DNA of 64,000 bases from Chloroflexi bacterium HGW-Chloroflexi-10 (GCA_002840755.1 PHBZ01000038.1:1-64000); one strand, 5' to 3'; positions 25,967 through 34,520 are shown, counted from the stretch's first letter. Numbers and translations: made by a program. Notes: generated by a model not told the origin, from the sequence alone.

Positions 25967-27253
25967 TTAGATCCAGCCGCGCAGTTGCATGGCTTTGACC
26001 ACACGGGCGATGGAAACCATATAGGCGGCATCGCGCATGTAGACTTTTTCTTTTACAGACATTTCCAAGACGGCATGGAAGGCGGAAGTCATTTTCTCAT
26101 CTTCTTTTTGCAGAACTTCTTCTTTGCTCCAATAGAAGTTCATGTCGTTCTGGACGCCTTCAAAGTAGGAGACTGTCACGCCACCGGCATTGCAGAGGAA
26201 ATCGGGGATCATAAAGATGCCGCGTTCTTTCAAGATTACATCGGCCTCGGGAGTGGTGGGGCCATTGGCGCCTTCGGCGATCACTTTGACGCGCGGTTTA
26301 ATCTGCAATACAGTTTCAGAATTGACCTGACCTTCCAATGCGGAGGGGATGAGCACATCCACATCTTTGGTAATCCAGGCGTCACCGGATTCGATGACAT
26401 AACCTGCGGCCTTGGCTTTGGTTTTGTCAATGGAACCATACTGGTCGGTGATGGACATAAGGAAGTGCGGATCGAGACCGTCTTCTTTGGAGACGGTGTA
26501 GGAAATACGGTCTTCGCGATCCCAATAGGAAACGCAGATGACCTTGCCGCCCAACATTTCGATGAAGCCGATGGCGGCATATTGGGCTACATTCCCAAAA
26601 CCTTGAATGGCGGCTGTGCATGTTTTAGGATCAATTTTGAGGTGTTTGAGGGCTTCGCGCACGGTATAAATTACGCCATAACCGGTGGCTTCGGTACGGC
26701 CAAGAGAGCCGCCGCCGCCGACGGGTTTACCAGTGATGACACCGGGGGTGAATTGGCCGGCCAGTTTGGAATATTCATCCATCATCCAGCCCATCATTTG
26801 CGGGGTGGTGCCCACATCCGGCGCCGGAACGTCCTGGCGTGGACCGATATTGCGCCACATTTGCTGTACCCAACCGCGCACAAGGCGTTCTTTTTCGCCG
26901 GTGGAAAGGGTAGCCGGATCGACGATGACGCCGCCCTTGCCGCCGCCCAATGGGATATCCACTACTGCGCATTTCCAGGTCATCCAGGTGCCCAGGGCGC
27001 GAACCGTGTCAATCGTTTCAGCGGGATGGAAGCGAATGCCACCTTTATTGGGGCCGCGGGCATCATTGTGTTGGACACGGAACCCTTCAAAAACACGCAT
27101 GCTGCCGTCATCCATACGGACGGGGATGCGGAAATGAAACTCGCGCAAAGGCCAGCGTAAGATCTCGCGAACTTCGGGATCTAACTGGAGCATGTCGGCG
27201 ACACGATCAAACTGTGCCTGCGCCATTTCAAACGCATTGGTTGAAGCTGCCAT
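25967..27253 (-). CDS. gdhA: Glutamate dehydrogenase (Glu/Leu/Phe/Val dehydrogenase family)
   Basis: Interconverts glutamate with 2-oxoglutarate and ammonia. 428 residues. N-terminal domain: VFEGFRVQHNDARGPNKGGIRFHP, the catalytic-Lys region WMTWKCAVVDIPLGGGKGGV, and PAPDVGTTPQMMGWMMDEYS. The C-terminal Rossmann domain has AIQGFGNVAQYAA, and EGANGPTTPEAD, PDFLCNAGGVTVSYFEG complete the family pattern. The length and GFGNV form fit NAD(P)-linked hexameric enzymes of bacteria and archaea; I cannot decide the cofactor. An AGGAG ribosome site is present. A terminator and short ORF in its 5' region may regulate it. Confidence 0.95.
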   Translation of the reverse strand: MAASTNAFEMAQAQFDRVADMLQLDPEVREILRWPLREFHFRIPVRMDDGSMRVFEGFRVQHNDARGPNKGGIRFHPAETIDTVRALGTWMTWKCAVVDIPLGGGKGGVIVDPATLSTGEKERLVRGWVQQMWRNIGPRQDVPAPDVGTTPQMMGWMMDEYSKLAGQFTPGVITGKPVGGGGSLGRTEATGYGVIYTVREALKHLKIDPKTCTAAIQGFGNVAQYAAIGFIEMLGGKVICVSYWDREDRISYTVSKEDGLDPHFLMSITDQYGSIDKTKAKAAGYVIESGDAWITKDVDVLIPSALEGQVNSETVLQIKPRVKVIAEGANGPTTPEADVILKERGIFMIPDFLCNAGGVTVSYFEGVQNDMNFYWSKEEVLQKEDEKMTSAFHAVLEMSVKEKVYMRDAAYMVSIARVVKAMQLRGWI

Positions 27254-27326
27254 AGAAAATCACTCCTGTTTCTTAGATAGGTATATGGGTTAGAACTGTT
27301 TGTGAGGTCAGGTGCCCCACTTAAAA

Positions 27327-27354
27327 AAATAAACGGACACCTCGGATGGGTCCG
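27327..27354 (-). terminator. Intrinsic terminator in the gdhA 5' region
   Basis: On the minus strand CGGAC (27354-27350) pairs with GTCCG (27338-27334), two further G-C pairs extend the stem past a bulge, and TTTATTTTTTT follows. It could end gatB transcripts (gatB stops at 27637) or act as an attenuator, since a candidate promoter lies upstream of it at 27418-27446. On the plus strand a T-run also follows. Confidence 0.65.
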
Positions 27355-27396
27355 CTAGATTTTTTTTGGGTGTTGCATGGACAGGATACTCATCAT
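27355..27396 (-). CDS. Possible 13-codon leader peptide before gdhA
   Basis: ORF from ATG 27396 (or ATG 27393) to TAG 27357, which touches the terminator stem. CGGAGG directly abuts the first ATG, too close for efficient initiation, and lies in a small hairpin (27383-27387 with 27395-27399). The peptide is not enriched in Glu or Gln. Weak candidate; the layout parallels the aro leader. Confidence 0.3.
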   Translation of the reverse strand: MMSILSMQHPKKI

Positions 27397-27417
27397 CCTC
27401 CGTTTGCCTCTAGTCTT

Positions 27418-27446
27418 AGGTTAACAAAATGGAGGGTGAGAGTCAA
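27418..27446 (-). promoter_or_regulatory. Possible gdhA promoter
   Basis: On the minus strand TTGACT (27446-27441) and TAACCT (27423-27418) are 17 bp apart. A transcript from here would contain the short ORF and terminator before gdhA. The rest of the gdhA-gatB gap (27447-27636) holds no gene; it has an inverted repeat GAGTAATGAG/CTCATTACTC around 27576-27620. Confidence 0.45.
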
Positions 27447-27636
27447 TATGATGAAAATCGTCAATCTGTTGTGAATTCCATCGTTTCAGTTTGTGAAATG
27501 TCATACAAATGAAGTGAAGAGCAGTAATGAGAAGGAGAAGTGGCAGTAGGAATTTAGAATTTGGCGGGAAGTGATGAGTAATGAGAAAGAACAAAAACCT
27601 TAATCCTATACTCATTACTCGTTGACGGTTATCTTG

Positions 27637-29100
27637 TTAATTATTTTTTAACTTGCTCAATTGCCTTTCCAACTCTTCGCGCAATATCTGCGGATTAGCC
27701 TGTCCTTTGGCTGCGCGCATGATTTGCCCAAAAAACCAGTTGGAGAGCGTTTCTTTGCCTTCCAGGTAGGCTTTCAGTTCTTTATTATTTTCTGTCAGAA
27801 CCTGTTCCACCAGGCGGGAAATTTGAGCGCTATCGGATACCTGCCCCAACCCTTTTTCCTGTATGATTTCCGCCGCACTCAGTCCATTTTTTAGCATGAT
27901 GTCTAATACGGACTTAGCGGTGTTCTGGTTGATTTCACCGTTTTGCAGCGATTGCAGCAGGGCAATCAATGCGTCTGGTGTAACTTTCAGCGTAGCAATC
28001 GTTTCATCGCTGGTGTTAAACCAGGCGAAAATCTGCCCGATGAGCCAGTTGGCAATAGTGCGGGGTGGAATCTGGGTGGTTAAGGCTATGCATTCCTCAA
28101 AATAGCGAGCGGTGATGGTGTCGGTAGCCAACATACGGGCATCTTCAACGGAGAGAGCGTATTGTTGTTGAAAACGCTGGCTGCGTGCCCGCGGTAATTC
28201 CGGCAGGCTGGCGCGAACGCGATCGATCCATTCCGATTCCACTACCAGGGGCGGCAAATCCGGTTCGGGAAAGTAGCGATAATCGTGGGCTTCTTCTTTA
28301 CTGCGCTGAGAATAGGTGACACCATTGTTCTCGTCCCATCCCAGGGTTTCCTGGATTACATGCCCGTTGTTATCCAGTAATTGTGATTGCCGTTCTATTT
28401 CAAATAGTATCGCGCGTTCCATGCCGCGGAAGGTATTGAGATTTTTGATTTCCACGCGGGTACCCAGTTTCTGAGAACCGACAGGACGAATGGAAACATT
28501 GGCTTCAAAACGGATGACCCCTTTTTCCATGTCGCCGCTGTTAACACCCAATGCACGCACCATATCCCGCAGGGTGGTGGCATAGGCGGTAACTTCTTCG
28601 GTAGTGTGCAGATCCGGTTCGGATACGATTTCCAATAGGGATACTCCCGAGCGATTCAGGTCCACGAGAGAATATGGGTTTCCGTCTGGCGGAGAAACGT
28701 GGGTGAGTTTGCCGGTATCTTCTTCCATGTGCACGCGGCAGATGCGGATGGCACGTTCGCCGGCAGAGGTATCAATGACCAGCCGGCCGTGCTCGGCCAA
28801 TGGATATTCATATTGCGAAATCTGATAGCCTTTGGGGAGATCGGGATAAAAATAATTTTTACGGGCAAAAAGACTGGTATGGGCAATTTTACATTCCAAT
28901 GCCAGTGCCACGCGCATGGCATACTCCACAGCCTGTTGATTAACAACCGGTAAAACGCCAGGCATTCCGGAACAAACTGGGCAGACTGCTGTATTAGGTT
29001 TGGCCAGGGTGGAATCGACCACCGGGCAGCCGCAAAACATTTTGGTATTGGTTTGCATCTCGGCATGAACTTCCAGGCCGATAACTGCTTCGTATTTCAT
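27637..29100 (-). CDS. gatB: Aspartyl/glutamyl-tRNA(Asn/Gln) amidotransferase subunit B
   Basis: Subunit of GatCAB, which converts misacylated Glu-tRNA(Gln) and Asp-tRNA(Asn) to the correct aminoacyl-tRNAs. 487 residues. KYEAVIGLEVHAEMQTNTKM at the N-terminus and the zinc site formed by FCGC and CPVC are visible, as are NYFYPDLPKGYQISQYEYP, HMEEDTGKL, RSGVSLLEIVSEPD and RFEANVSIRP. The C-terminal GatB/YqeY helical domain ends in a basic tail. ATG 29100 has GAGGT upstream and replaces a GTG at 29115. gatA and gatC are not in the window. Confidence 0.96.
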   Translation of the reverse strand: MKYEAVIGLEVHAEMQTNTKMFCGCPVVDSTLAKPNTAVCPVCSGMPGVLPVVNQQAVEYAMRVALALECKIAHTSLFARKNYFYPDLPKGYQISQYEYPLAEHGRLVIDTSAGERAIRICRVHMEEDTGKLTHVSPPDGNPYSLVDLNRSGVSLLEIVSEPDLHTTEEVTAYATTLRDMVRALGVNSGDMEKGVIRFEANVSIRPVGSQKLGTRVEIKNLNTFRGMERAILFEIERQSQLLDNNGHVIQETLGWDENNGVTYSQRSKEEAHDYRYFPEPDLPPLVVESEWIDRVRASLPELPRARSQRFQQQYALSVEDARMLATDTITARYFEECIALTTQIPPRTIANWLIGQIFAWFNTSDETIATLKVTPDALIALLQSLQNGEINQNTAKSVLDIMLKNGLSAAEIIQEKGLGQVSDSAQISRLVEQVLTENNKELKAYLEGKETLSNWFFGQIMRAAKGQANPQILREELERQLSKLKNN

Positions 29101-29379
29101 GTTGTACCTCACCACCGGGAATCAGATGATTGTGTTTCCTCCAACACAACCTGAAACGATTTTACCATGAGAGAAGTAGGAATTTTTGAAGTAATGACTG
29201 CGTGTAAATAAACCAGTGAAGCAGACTTATTCAGCAAGATGGCATTTCCCTATTTTTACCCATGGATAGGATTTTGTGAATTTTGTTTGATTAACACGAG
29301 ATTGTACAAAGATTGTGCATTGTCTTTTTTGATGTCTTATAACCCGTTATGATAAAACCAAAAACACAGTGAGGTTGTG

Positions 29380-29760
29380 ATGACAATTGATAAATTGGAT
29401 ATCTTTAACAAGCATCAGTATATTAATCTGGAAACATTCCGGAAAAGTGGTATAGGGGTAAAGACTCCGGTGTGGTTTGTGCGTGACGGGGATGCATTAT
29501 ATGTTCGGACAGTGAAAAGTTCAGGGAAGGTGAAACGAGTGCGTAATAGCGGCCGTTTACGCGTGGCACCCTGTGATATGCGTGGCGGGTTGCTGGGGGA
29601 ATGGCAGGAAGCAGATGCTGGTTTGGTTAGGGAAGCCGGATTGGAAAAAAAGATAAACCAAATGGTCACCAAAAAATACGGCGTGATGAAATGGATGTTT
29701 GATTTTGCTTCCTTAATGCAACGGAGAGCGTACGAAACCATTGAAATCCGGGTAAGGTAA
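29380..29760 (+). CDS. PPOX-class flavin/F420-dependent oxidoreductase-like protein
   Basis: 126 residues. Split-barrel fold suggested by the strand pattern RKSGIGVKTPVWFVRDGDAL, LYVRTVKSSGKVKRVRNSGRLRVAPCDMRG and a C-terminal helix with ETIEIRV. This is the pyridoxamine-5'-phosphate-oxidase-like family; this short form is usually named PPOX class F420-dependent. Whether FMN or F420 is bound cannot be told. ATG 29380 fits the GAGGT ribosome site better than the GTG three bases upstream. It is followed by its own terminator, so it is monocistronic. Confidence 0.83.
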   Translation: MTIDKLDIFNKHQYINLETFRKSGIGVKTPVWFVRDGDALYVRTVKSSGKVKRVRNSGRLRVAPCDMRGGLLGEWQEADAGLVREAGLEKKINQMVTKKYGVMKWMFDFASLMQRRAYETIEIRVR

Positions 29761-29786
29761 ACGTTTTTTTATATTTTGTTGTAAAT

Positions 29787-29823
29787 AAACGAAGTTCGGG
29801 AAAAAACTCCGGGCTTCGTTTTT
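29787..29823 (+). terminator. Intrinsic terminator
   Basis: AAACGAAG (29787-29794) pairs with CTTCGTTT (29814-29821), with an inner CGG/CCG pairing, followed by TTTATTTT. Confidence 0.8.
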
Positions 29824-29966
29824 ATTTTCAGTTCGTTGTTCTTGAATTTCTTTGCTGATTAAAACCGTCAAAAGTAACTGTTACTTTGGAGAACTCTCCC
29901 TAGCCTTGCTTTGCAAAGTTTTGTTACAATAAAGAAAATAACCATACTCACAAAGGAAGGTTACTG

Positions 29967-30980
29967 TTGGCAAAAACTTTAAAAATAGCAATCCCGATGG
30001 CCGGGTTGGGAACCCGTATGCGTCCGCATACCTGGAGCAAACCCAAGCCATTAATTGCTGTAGCCGGTAAAACCGTATTGGATTATGTTCTGGATCAATT
30101 CAGCACCCTGCCAGAGAACACAAAATCTGAATTTATCTTTATTGTTGGTCCAAATCAAGAGGACCAGGTGGCTGCACACATGCAAAAACACCACCCGGAC
30201 AAGGTCTTCCATTTTGTGCTGCAAACTGAAATGCGCGGACAGTCCGACGCTTTATATCAGGCTCGTGAATATCTCAAAGATGATCCGGTACTGATGACTT
30301 TTTCGGATACGCTGATTGAAACGGACCTGAGTATTCTGGCCGATCCTGATTTTCATGCCGGGGTTTGGGTAAAACCTGTTCCGGACCCACGCCGTTTTGG
30401 CGTGGCAGTGGTCAACGAGGAAGGGTGGGTGACCCGTCTGGTGGAGAAACCTGATACAGTAGAAAACAACCTGGCTATGGTTGGTTTCTACTATTTCGAA
30501 AATGGGAGTGACTTGATCAATGCCATTGAAGAACAGATGCAGCGTAATATCACCTTGAAAGGCGAGTTCTTTTTGGCAGATGCCGTGAATATTATGCTGG
30601 AGCATGGCATGAAAATGCGTACCAGGCAGGTGGAAGCCTGGTTGGATGCCGGCCTGCCGAGTGCATTGCTGGAGACCAACCAGTATCTTCTGGAACATGG
30701 CCGTGAAAACAGCGGGGCGTGTCTTTGTGAAGGCATCACAATTATTCCGCCGGTCTTTATTCATGAAAGCGCGGTGATTAAGTCTTCTGTGATTGGTCCC
30801 TATGTCTCGATTGCAGCCAATTGTGAGATCGAAAATTCGATTATCCGTAATTCTATTCTGGAAGAAGATACCCATGTGGATCGCTTTATCCTCGAGGATT
30901 CCATCCTGGGACGCCAGGTGCAGGTGCAGGGGCAGGCGATTCGGCTGAACCTGGGAGATAATTCTTGGACGATCCGATAG
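29967..30980 (+). CDS. Sugar-1-phosphate nucleotidyltransferase
   Basis: 337 residues from TTG 29967, which lies six bases after AAGGAAGG. The nucleotide-binding loop PMAGLGTRMRPHTWSKPKPL is at residues 10-29. EMRGQSDALYQAREYL, a metal-binding Asp in LMTFSDTLIETDLS and a sugar-binding VRLVEKP-type segment (TRLVEKPDT) follow. From about residue 250 a left-handed beta-helix is visible (IENSIIRNSILEEDTHVDRF, ILEDSILGRQVQVQG). It resembles glucose-1-phosphate thymidylyl/uridylyl transferases; nucleotide and sugar are not determined. It overlaps the next small gene by 16 bp. Confidence 0.88.
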   Translation: MAKTLKIAIPMAGLGTRMRPHTWSKPKPLIAVAGKTVLDYVLDQFSTLPENTKSEFIFIVGPNQEDQVAAHMQKHHPDKVFHFVLQTEMRGQSDALYQAREYLKDDPVLMTFSDTLIETDLSILADPDFHAGVWVKPVPDPRRFGVAVVNEEGWVTRLVEKPDTVENNLAMVGFYYFENGSDLINAIEEQMQRNITLKGEFFLADAVNIMLEHGMKMRTRQVEAWLDAGLPSALLETNQYLLEHGRENSGACLCEGITIIPPVFIHESAVIKSSVIGPYVSIAANCEIENSIIRNSILEEDTHVDRFILEDSILGRQVQVQGQAIRLNLGDNSWTIR

Positions 30981-31189
30981 AAGACAGGGTTGCCTGTTAC
31001 AGCGGCGCCACCTATGCCGAACGCCCAACAGGGTTTTTATGGCAGGGAAAAGAATATCAGGTGAGCCGTGTTGTGGATACCTGGTTTTCACCACTCGGAA
31101 AATCTTTCCGTGTATGCACCATCGATGGTCCGGTTTTTTTGCTCGAATATCTGTATGATTCTGCCCGGTGGCAGATTTCTCTCCATTAA
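30965..31189 (+). CDS. Small conserved-looking protein, unknown
   Basis: 74 residues from TTG 30965, inside the end of the nucleotidyltransferase gene. It has an ordered, aromatic-rich sequence (CYSGATYAERPTGFLWQGKE, TWFSPLGKSFRV, VFLLEYLYDSARWQI) suggesting a small beta-barrel. I know no function. Translational overlap with the upstream gene and a 38-bp gap to the aminotransferase gene suggest a three-gene operon. Confidence 0.7.
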   Translation: MDDPIEDRVACYSGATYAERPTGFLWQGKEYQVSRVVDTWFSPLGKSFRVCTIDGPVFLLEYLYDSARWQISLH

Positions 31190-31227
31190 TTCTTGATTTC
31201 TGGTGGTTAGCGAAAAAAGGAGTGACA

Positions 31228-32391
31228 ATGCCCAAATCCTATATCTCTCGACGTGTGGCTGGTTTAAAGCCTTCCGGTATCCGTAAATTCTTTGATATTG
31301 CTGCAACGATGGAGAATGTGATTTCTCTGGGGATTGGTGAACCTGATTTTGATTCACCCCCCAGCGTAATTGAAGCCGGTATCCGTGCACTGAGAGAAGG
31401 ACATACGCACTATTCATCCAATGCAGGGATAATTGAACTGCGCGAGAAGCTAACAGCCCACCTGCAGATGTTGTATGGTGTCACTTATGATCCCAAAACG
31501 GAAGCGTTGATCACCGTGGGTGGCTCGGAGGCTTTGTATCTTTCGGCTACAGCCTTGCTGAATGCCGGCGATGAGGTAATTATCCCAACGCCATGTTTTG
31601 TGTCTTATCAGGCGCAAGTAATCCTGGCAGATGCGGTTCCGGTAGAAATTCCCTGTACCATGGAAGATAATTTTGATGTAGACCCCCAGAAAATTGAGGC
31701 AGCTATTACACCCAATACCCGGGCGATTTTGCTGGGATTCCCAAACAACCCCACCGGGGCGGTAGCCACACGCGAACGATTGCTTGAAATTGCAAAGATT
31801 GCAGAAAAACATGATCTGATTGTAATTTCGGATGAGATCTATGACCGTCTGGTATATTCCGGGCATAAGCATGTGTGCTTCCCGGCGCTGCCCAATATGC
31901 GCGAACGCACCTTACTATTGGGCGGTTTTTCCAAAGATTATGCCATGACCGGATGGCGGATTGGGTATGCACTTGGACCGTCCAGCCTGATTCAGGGGTT
32001 GGTGCGTGTACACCAGTTCACCGTCATGTCTGCGCCTACCATGGCGCAGATTGCCGCAGTGGAAGCTTTAGCAGACCGCGATGAGGCGGTTGGAATGATG
32101 GTGGAAGAATACGACCGCCGCCGGCGAATGGTAGTAAGTGAACTAAACCGCATGGGTCTGCCTACATTTGAACCCAAAGGTGCTTTTTACGCTTTTCCCA
32201 AGGTAGGGGTTACCGGCCTGAACGATGAAGATTTTGCCAACCGTTTGTTGAATGAAGAAAGGGTGGCCATTGTCCCGGGGTCTGCTTTTGGCGCTGGCGG
32301 CGAGGGTTTTTGCCGAATCTCGTACGCCACAGCATACAGCAAGCTGGAAGAAGCGTTACGACGGATTGAAAGGTTTAAAAACAGGTTATAG
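31228..32391 (+). CDS. Class I/II pyridoxal-phosphate aminotransferase
   Basis: 387 residues; ATG 31228 follows AAAAAAGGAG (the frame is open from 31168). Fold-type I aminotransferase: VISLGIGEPDFDSPPSVIEAG at the N-terminus, HYSSNAGIIELREKL, an ITVGGSEALYLSATAL cofactor loop, GFPNNPTGAV, ISDEIYDRLVYSG with the cofactor Asp and Tyr, the Schiff-base Lys in GGFSKDYAMTGWRIGY, and the carboxylate-binding Arg in GFCRISYA. It belongs to the aspartate/aromatic aminotransferase group. It could supply the final transamination for Phe/Tyr whose earlier steps lie at 2.4-10.2 kb, but substrate cannot be assigned from sequence. Confidence 0.93.
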   Translation: MPKSYISRRVAGLKPSGIRKFFDIAATMENVISLGIGEPDFDSPPSVIEAGIRALREGHTHYSSNAGIIELREKLTAHLQMLYGVTYDPKTEALITVGGSEALYLSATALLNAGDEVIIPTPCFVSYQAQVILADAVPVEIPCTMEDNFDVDPQKIEAAITPNTRAILLGFPNNPTGAVATRERLLEIAKIAEKHDLIVISDEIYDRLVYSGHKHVCFPALPNMRERTLLLGGFSKDYAMTGWRIGYALGPSSLIQGLVRVHQFTVMSAPTMAQIAAVEALADRDEAVGMMVEEYDRRRRMVVSELNRMGLPTFEPKGAFYAFPKVGVTGLNDEDFANRLLNEERVAIVPGSAFGAGGEGFCRISYATAYSKLEEALRRIERFKNRL

Positions 32392-32481
32392 GGAAGTAGG
32401 AAAAGTAAACAGTCAATGAGTAAAGAGGAAGATCAAAAAATTCCTCATTACACATTATTTGGTTTTCCCAATCCCAACTTT

Positions 32482-32522
32482 AATAGTTAAAGCAGGGAAT
32501 TCAACTCCCTGTTTTAGCTATT
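32482..32522. terminator. Hairpin between convergent genes, likely terminator
   Basis: A 17-bp stem (32482-32498 with 32506-32522) with only two G-T wobble pairs and a 7-base loop. U-rich stretches lie in the stem, not after it, so efficiency is uncertain. Confidence 0.5.
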
Positions 32523-32549
32523 AAAGTCATTATGAACGCTAACGAGCGT

Positions 32550-33638
32550 TTATCGTGAGATAACAGGAAAATACTGTGAATATATTATCGGTTGTTCGCC
32601 GGCCATGGACAAGGCAGCTGCGAGAGCGGCCCTGGTGATGTTATACCCCACCGGCAGATTTAGCTTATCGATCGTGTCGGTAACTTTGTGATAGTTGGGG
32701 TTGGGGTCGCTGCCAATACAGCCGCCGGGCAGATTGTTGTTGCTGTAGTTTTCGAGAATTTCAATAGCGCCTATTTGTTTTTGCCAGAAAGGATAGTGAT
32801 CCGAACGGCCTGTAGCAGTGGTGGTGAGGTAATCATAGCTGAGCGGTATACCATAGGCATCAATTACCCTGGCCATACATAAACCTACTTTGTTGGATTG
32901 TGTCAGTCTGCCTACATGCATCTCGAAACAGCCATCATCGTTGCTGTCATACCCGTACATATCCAGGTTGATCACGCCCAGAACAGCGGAGAGGTCGTGA
33001 TCATTAGTGTATGCATAACTTCCGAGCAGCCCCTGCTCTTCCCCGGTGAACCAGATCAACTTAATTGTGCGGGGCCGGGATTGATTCTGAAGAATACGGG
33101 CGGCCTCCAGCAAAGCGGCCGACCCGCTGCCGTTATCTTCCGCACCGGGCGCCAGGATACGGCTGCTCGAATCGTTCTCCGAACGACTATCCAGATGGGC
33201 GCTGACGATGATGATGTCTTCCGGGTTGGTGTCGCCCGGGATGGTCAGGATCAGATTTTTCCATGTGATTGTGCTGTTATAAGAAAATTCGTCCTCTTCA
33301 ATTTGGTCGGCGTTATACCAGTTCAGCAAGGTTTCTTTTACAAAATCATACGCCCGGGCATTGCTGGAGCCATCAAACAGGCTGAAGGAATAGCGGGTTG
33401 CAATGGTTACACTTTCCTCGTTTAGCGTTACAGGGTCTGCACCGGAGAGCTGCCGAATCCAATCTGACCAGGTATCCTGGGTGGTCTGGTTGAGCAAATC
33501 TTCAACCTGGGGATCGTAGGAGCAATCAAAAGGAATGGGGTTAGCCTGCACGGTGATAACCGGAAAGCATAATTGCAACAGGAAAGTGCCAAGGATTATG
33601 AGTGCATTGTAGTTAACCTGCCATTTTTTGTTTTGCAT
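32550..33638 (-). CDS. Secreted M28-family metallopeptidase
   Basis: 362 residues, start ATG 33638 overlapping the upstream stop (TAATG). Signal peptide at about 15-33. The zinc-peptidase core shows the M28 ligands: IIVSAHLDSRSEND (His, Asp), PGAEDNGSGSAALLEAARIL (bridging Asp), IWFTGEEQGLLGS (Glu-Glu), NLDMYGYD (Asp) and a late His in NPNYHKVTDT. This set is typical of aminopeptidase Y/S-type enzymes. The protein ends in YSQYFPVISR, a motif close to one repeated in the secreted proteins at 45.7-48.9 kb. Predicted extracellular aminopeptidase. Confidence 0.9.
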   Translation of the reverse strand: MQNKKWQVNYNALIILGTFLLQLCFPVITVQANPIPFDCSYDPQVEDLLNQTTQDTWSDWIRQLSGADPVTLNEESVTIATRYSFSLFDGSSNARAYDFVKETLLNWYNADQIEEDEFSYNSTITWKNLILTIPGDTNPEDIIIVSAHLDSRSENDSSSRILAPGAEDNGSGSAALLEAARILQNQSRPRTIKLIWFTGEEQGLLGSYAYTNDHDLSAVLGVINLDMYGYDSNDDGCFEMHVGRLTQSNKVGLCMARVIDAYGIPLSYDYLTTTATGRSDHYPFWQKQIGAIEILENYSNNNLPGGCIGSDPNPNYHKVTDTIDKLNLPVGYNITRAALAAALSMAGEQPIIYSQYFPVISR

Positions 33639-33985
33639 TATAACGTCAACACTTTCCATTCATTGGACTGAAGCATCGTGGTGAAGGATTCGCCTACATG
33701 AAAAACCTCTACTCCCAGAGCGCTCAAGTCAGCACTGCACGCATAACGGTCTGAACAGGCCTGACACGCCCAAATTTCCACACCGCTGAAGGCCATTTCT
33801 CTTAATTCTTCCTGCAGTTCACTATCCTCTACGAGCAATTTTTGTGATGGTCCCCAAATGATCAGACGCACCTGGTCCCACCAATCGCGCAGCATACTAT
33901 TATGTGCATACATAAAGATCATGTTTAGCGCAACTTCTCGATCCGCACTGCTCCAGATAAGAGCCAGATTACGTGAGTTTTCCAT
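33638..33985 (-). CDS. DsrE-family-like protein
   Basis: 115 residues. N-terminal strand and helix LALIWSSADREVALNMIFMY, the RLIIWGPSQKLL strand, then a Cys-bearing EIWACQACSDRYACSADLSALGVEV; the arrangement is that of DsrE/DsrF/YchN-like small sulfur-relay or peroxiredoxin-like proteins. A Cys cluster (three Cys in about twelve residues) is more than most relatives carry. Overlaps the M28 gene by one base, so the two are translated from the same message although no functional link is obvious. Confidence 0.78.
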   Translation of the reverse strand: MENSRNLALIWSSADREVALNMIFMYAHNSMLRDWWDQVRLIIWGPSQKLLVEDSELQEELREMAFSGVEIWACQACSDRYACSADLSALGVEVFHVGESFTTMLQSNEWKVLTL

Positions 33986-34112
33986 GATTTCTCCTGTTGG
34001 TTATGAGATTGTTTTCATTGTACAGAGAGACTCCCGCAAGGGCAAGTAGTGCAGATTTTTACAACTTTCCAACTGCTTTAAAAATCGGGTACAATCAGCC
34101 CTGAGCGTTATT

Positions 34113-34520
34113 ATGTTTCAAGTGTACGAATATTTGAGCCAATTTTTCAGCCAGCAGCCCGTTTTTGATGAGGATGGATTTGCTCATTTTTTATTGGAAG
34201 AAATTGACGAAGAGTTGGACGTAGATATTACCCCGATTACCCAATGGAATGATGATCTGCTGAAAAACAAGCTGCTGCTGGATTGTGATTGGGCCAATAC
34301 ATTTGCATTGTCCTGGCTGCAGGATGGCAAGGAACGTTTGCAAGTGCAGCATTTGCATATCCGTGAAGTGAAATTTTTTCATGAAACCTATGAATTAACC
34401 AATGGGAACCATCAAGATGAAGCTGCACTTCTGTTCTACAGCGATGAATTACCCGGGCGGGTGTTGCGTGTGCAACTGCTGCCGAATTTACGGGTGCAAT
34501 TGGTGATTGAATTTGCTTGA
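34113..34520 (+). CDS. Hypothetical protein
   Basis: 135 residues, acidic, no membrane segment or signal peptide. Sequence such as FLLEEIDEELDVDITPITQW and VLRVQLLPNLRVQLVIEFA suggests an alpha+beta fold. Family not recognised. Divergent from the DsrE-like gene with 127 bp between. Confidence 0.65.
   Translation: MFQVYEYLSQFFSQQPVFDEDGFAHFLLEEIDEELDVDITPITQWNDDLLKNKLLLDCDWANTFALSWLQDGKERLQVQHLHIREVKFFHETYELTNGNHQDEAALLFYSDELPGRVLRVQLLPNLRVQLVIEFA

Noticed and set aside
25934..27160. 408-codon plus-strand ORF opposite gdhA
   Set aside because: Exact antisense of a clear glutamate dehydrogenase; Gly/His/Phe-rich composition is typical of a shadow frame.
30252..31235. 327-codon minus-strand ORF opposite the nucleotidyltransferase
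   Set aside because: Antisense to a gene with clear catalytic motifs; no signal or domain of its own.
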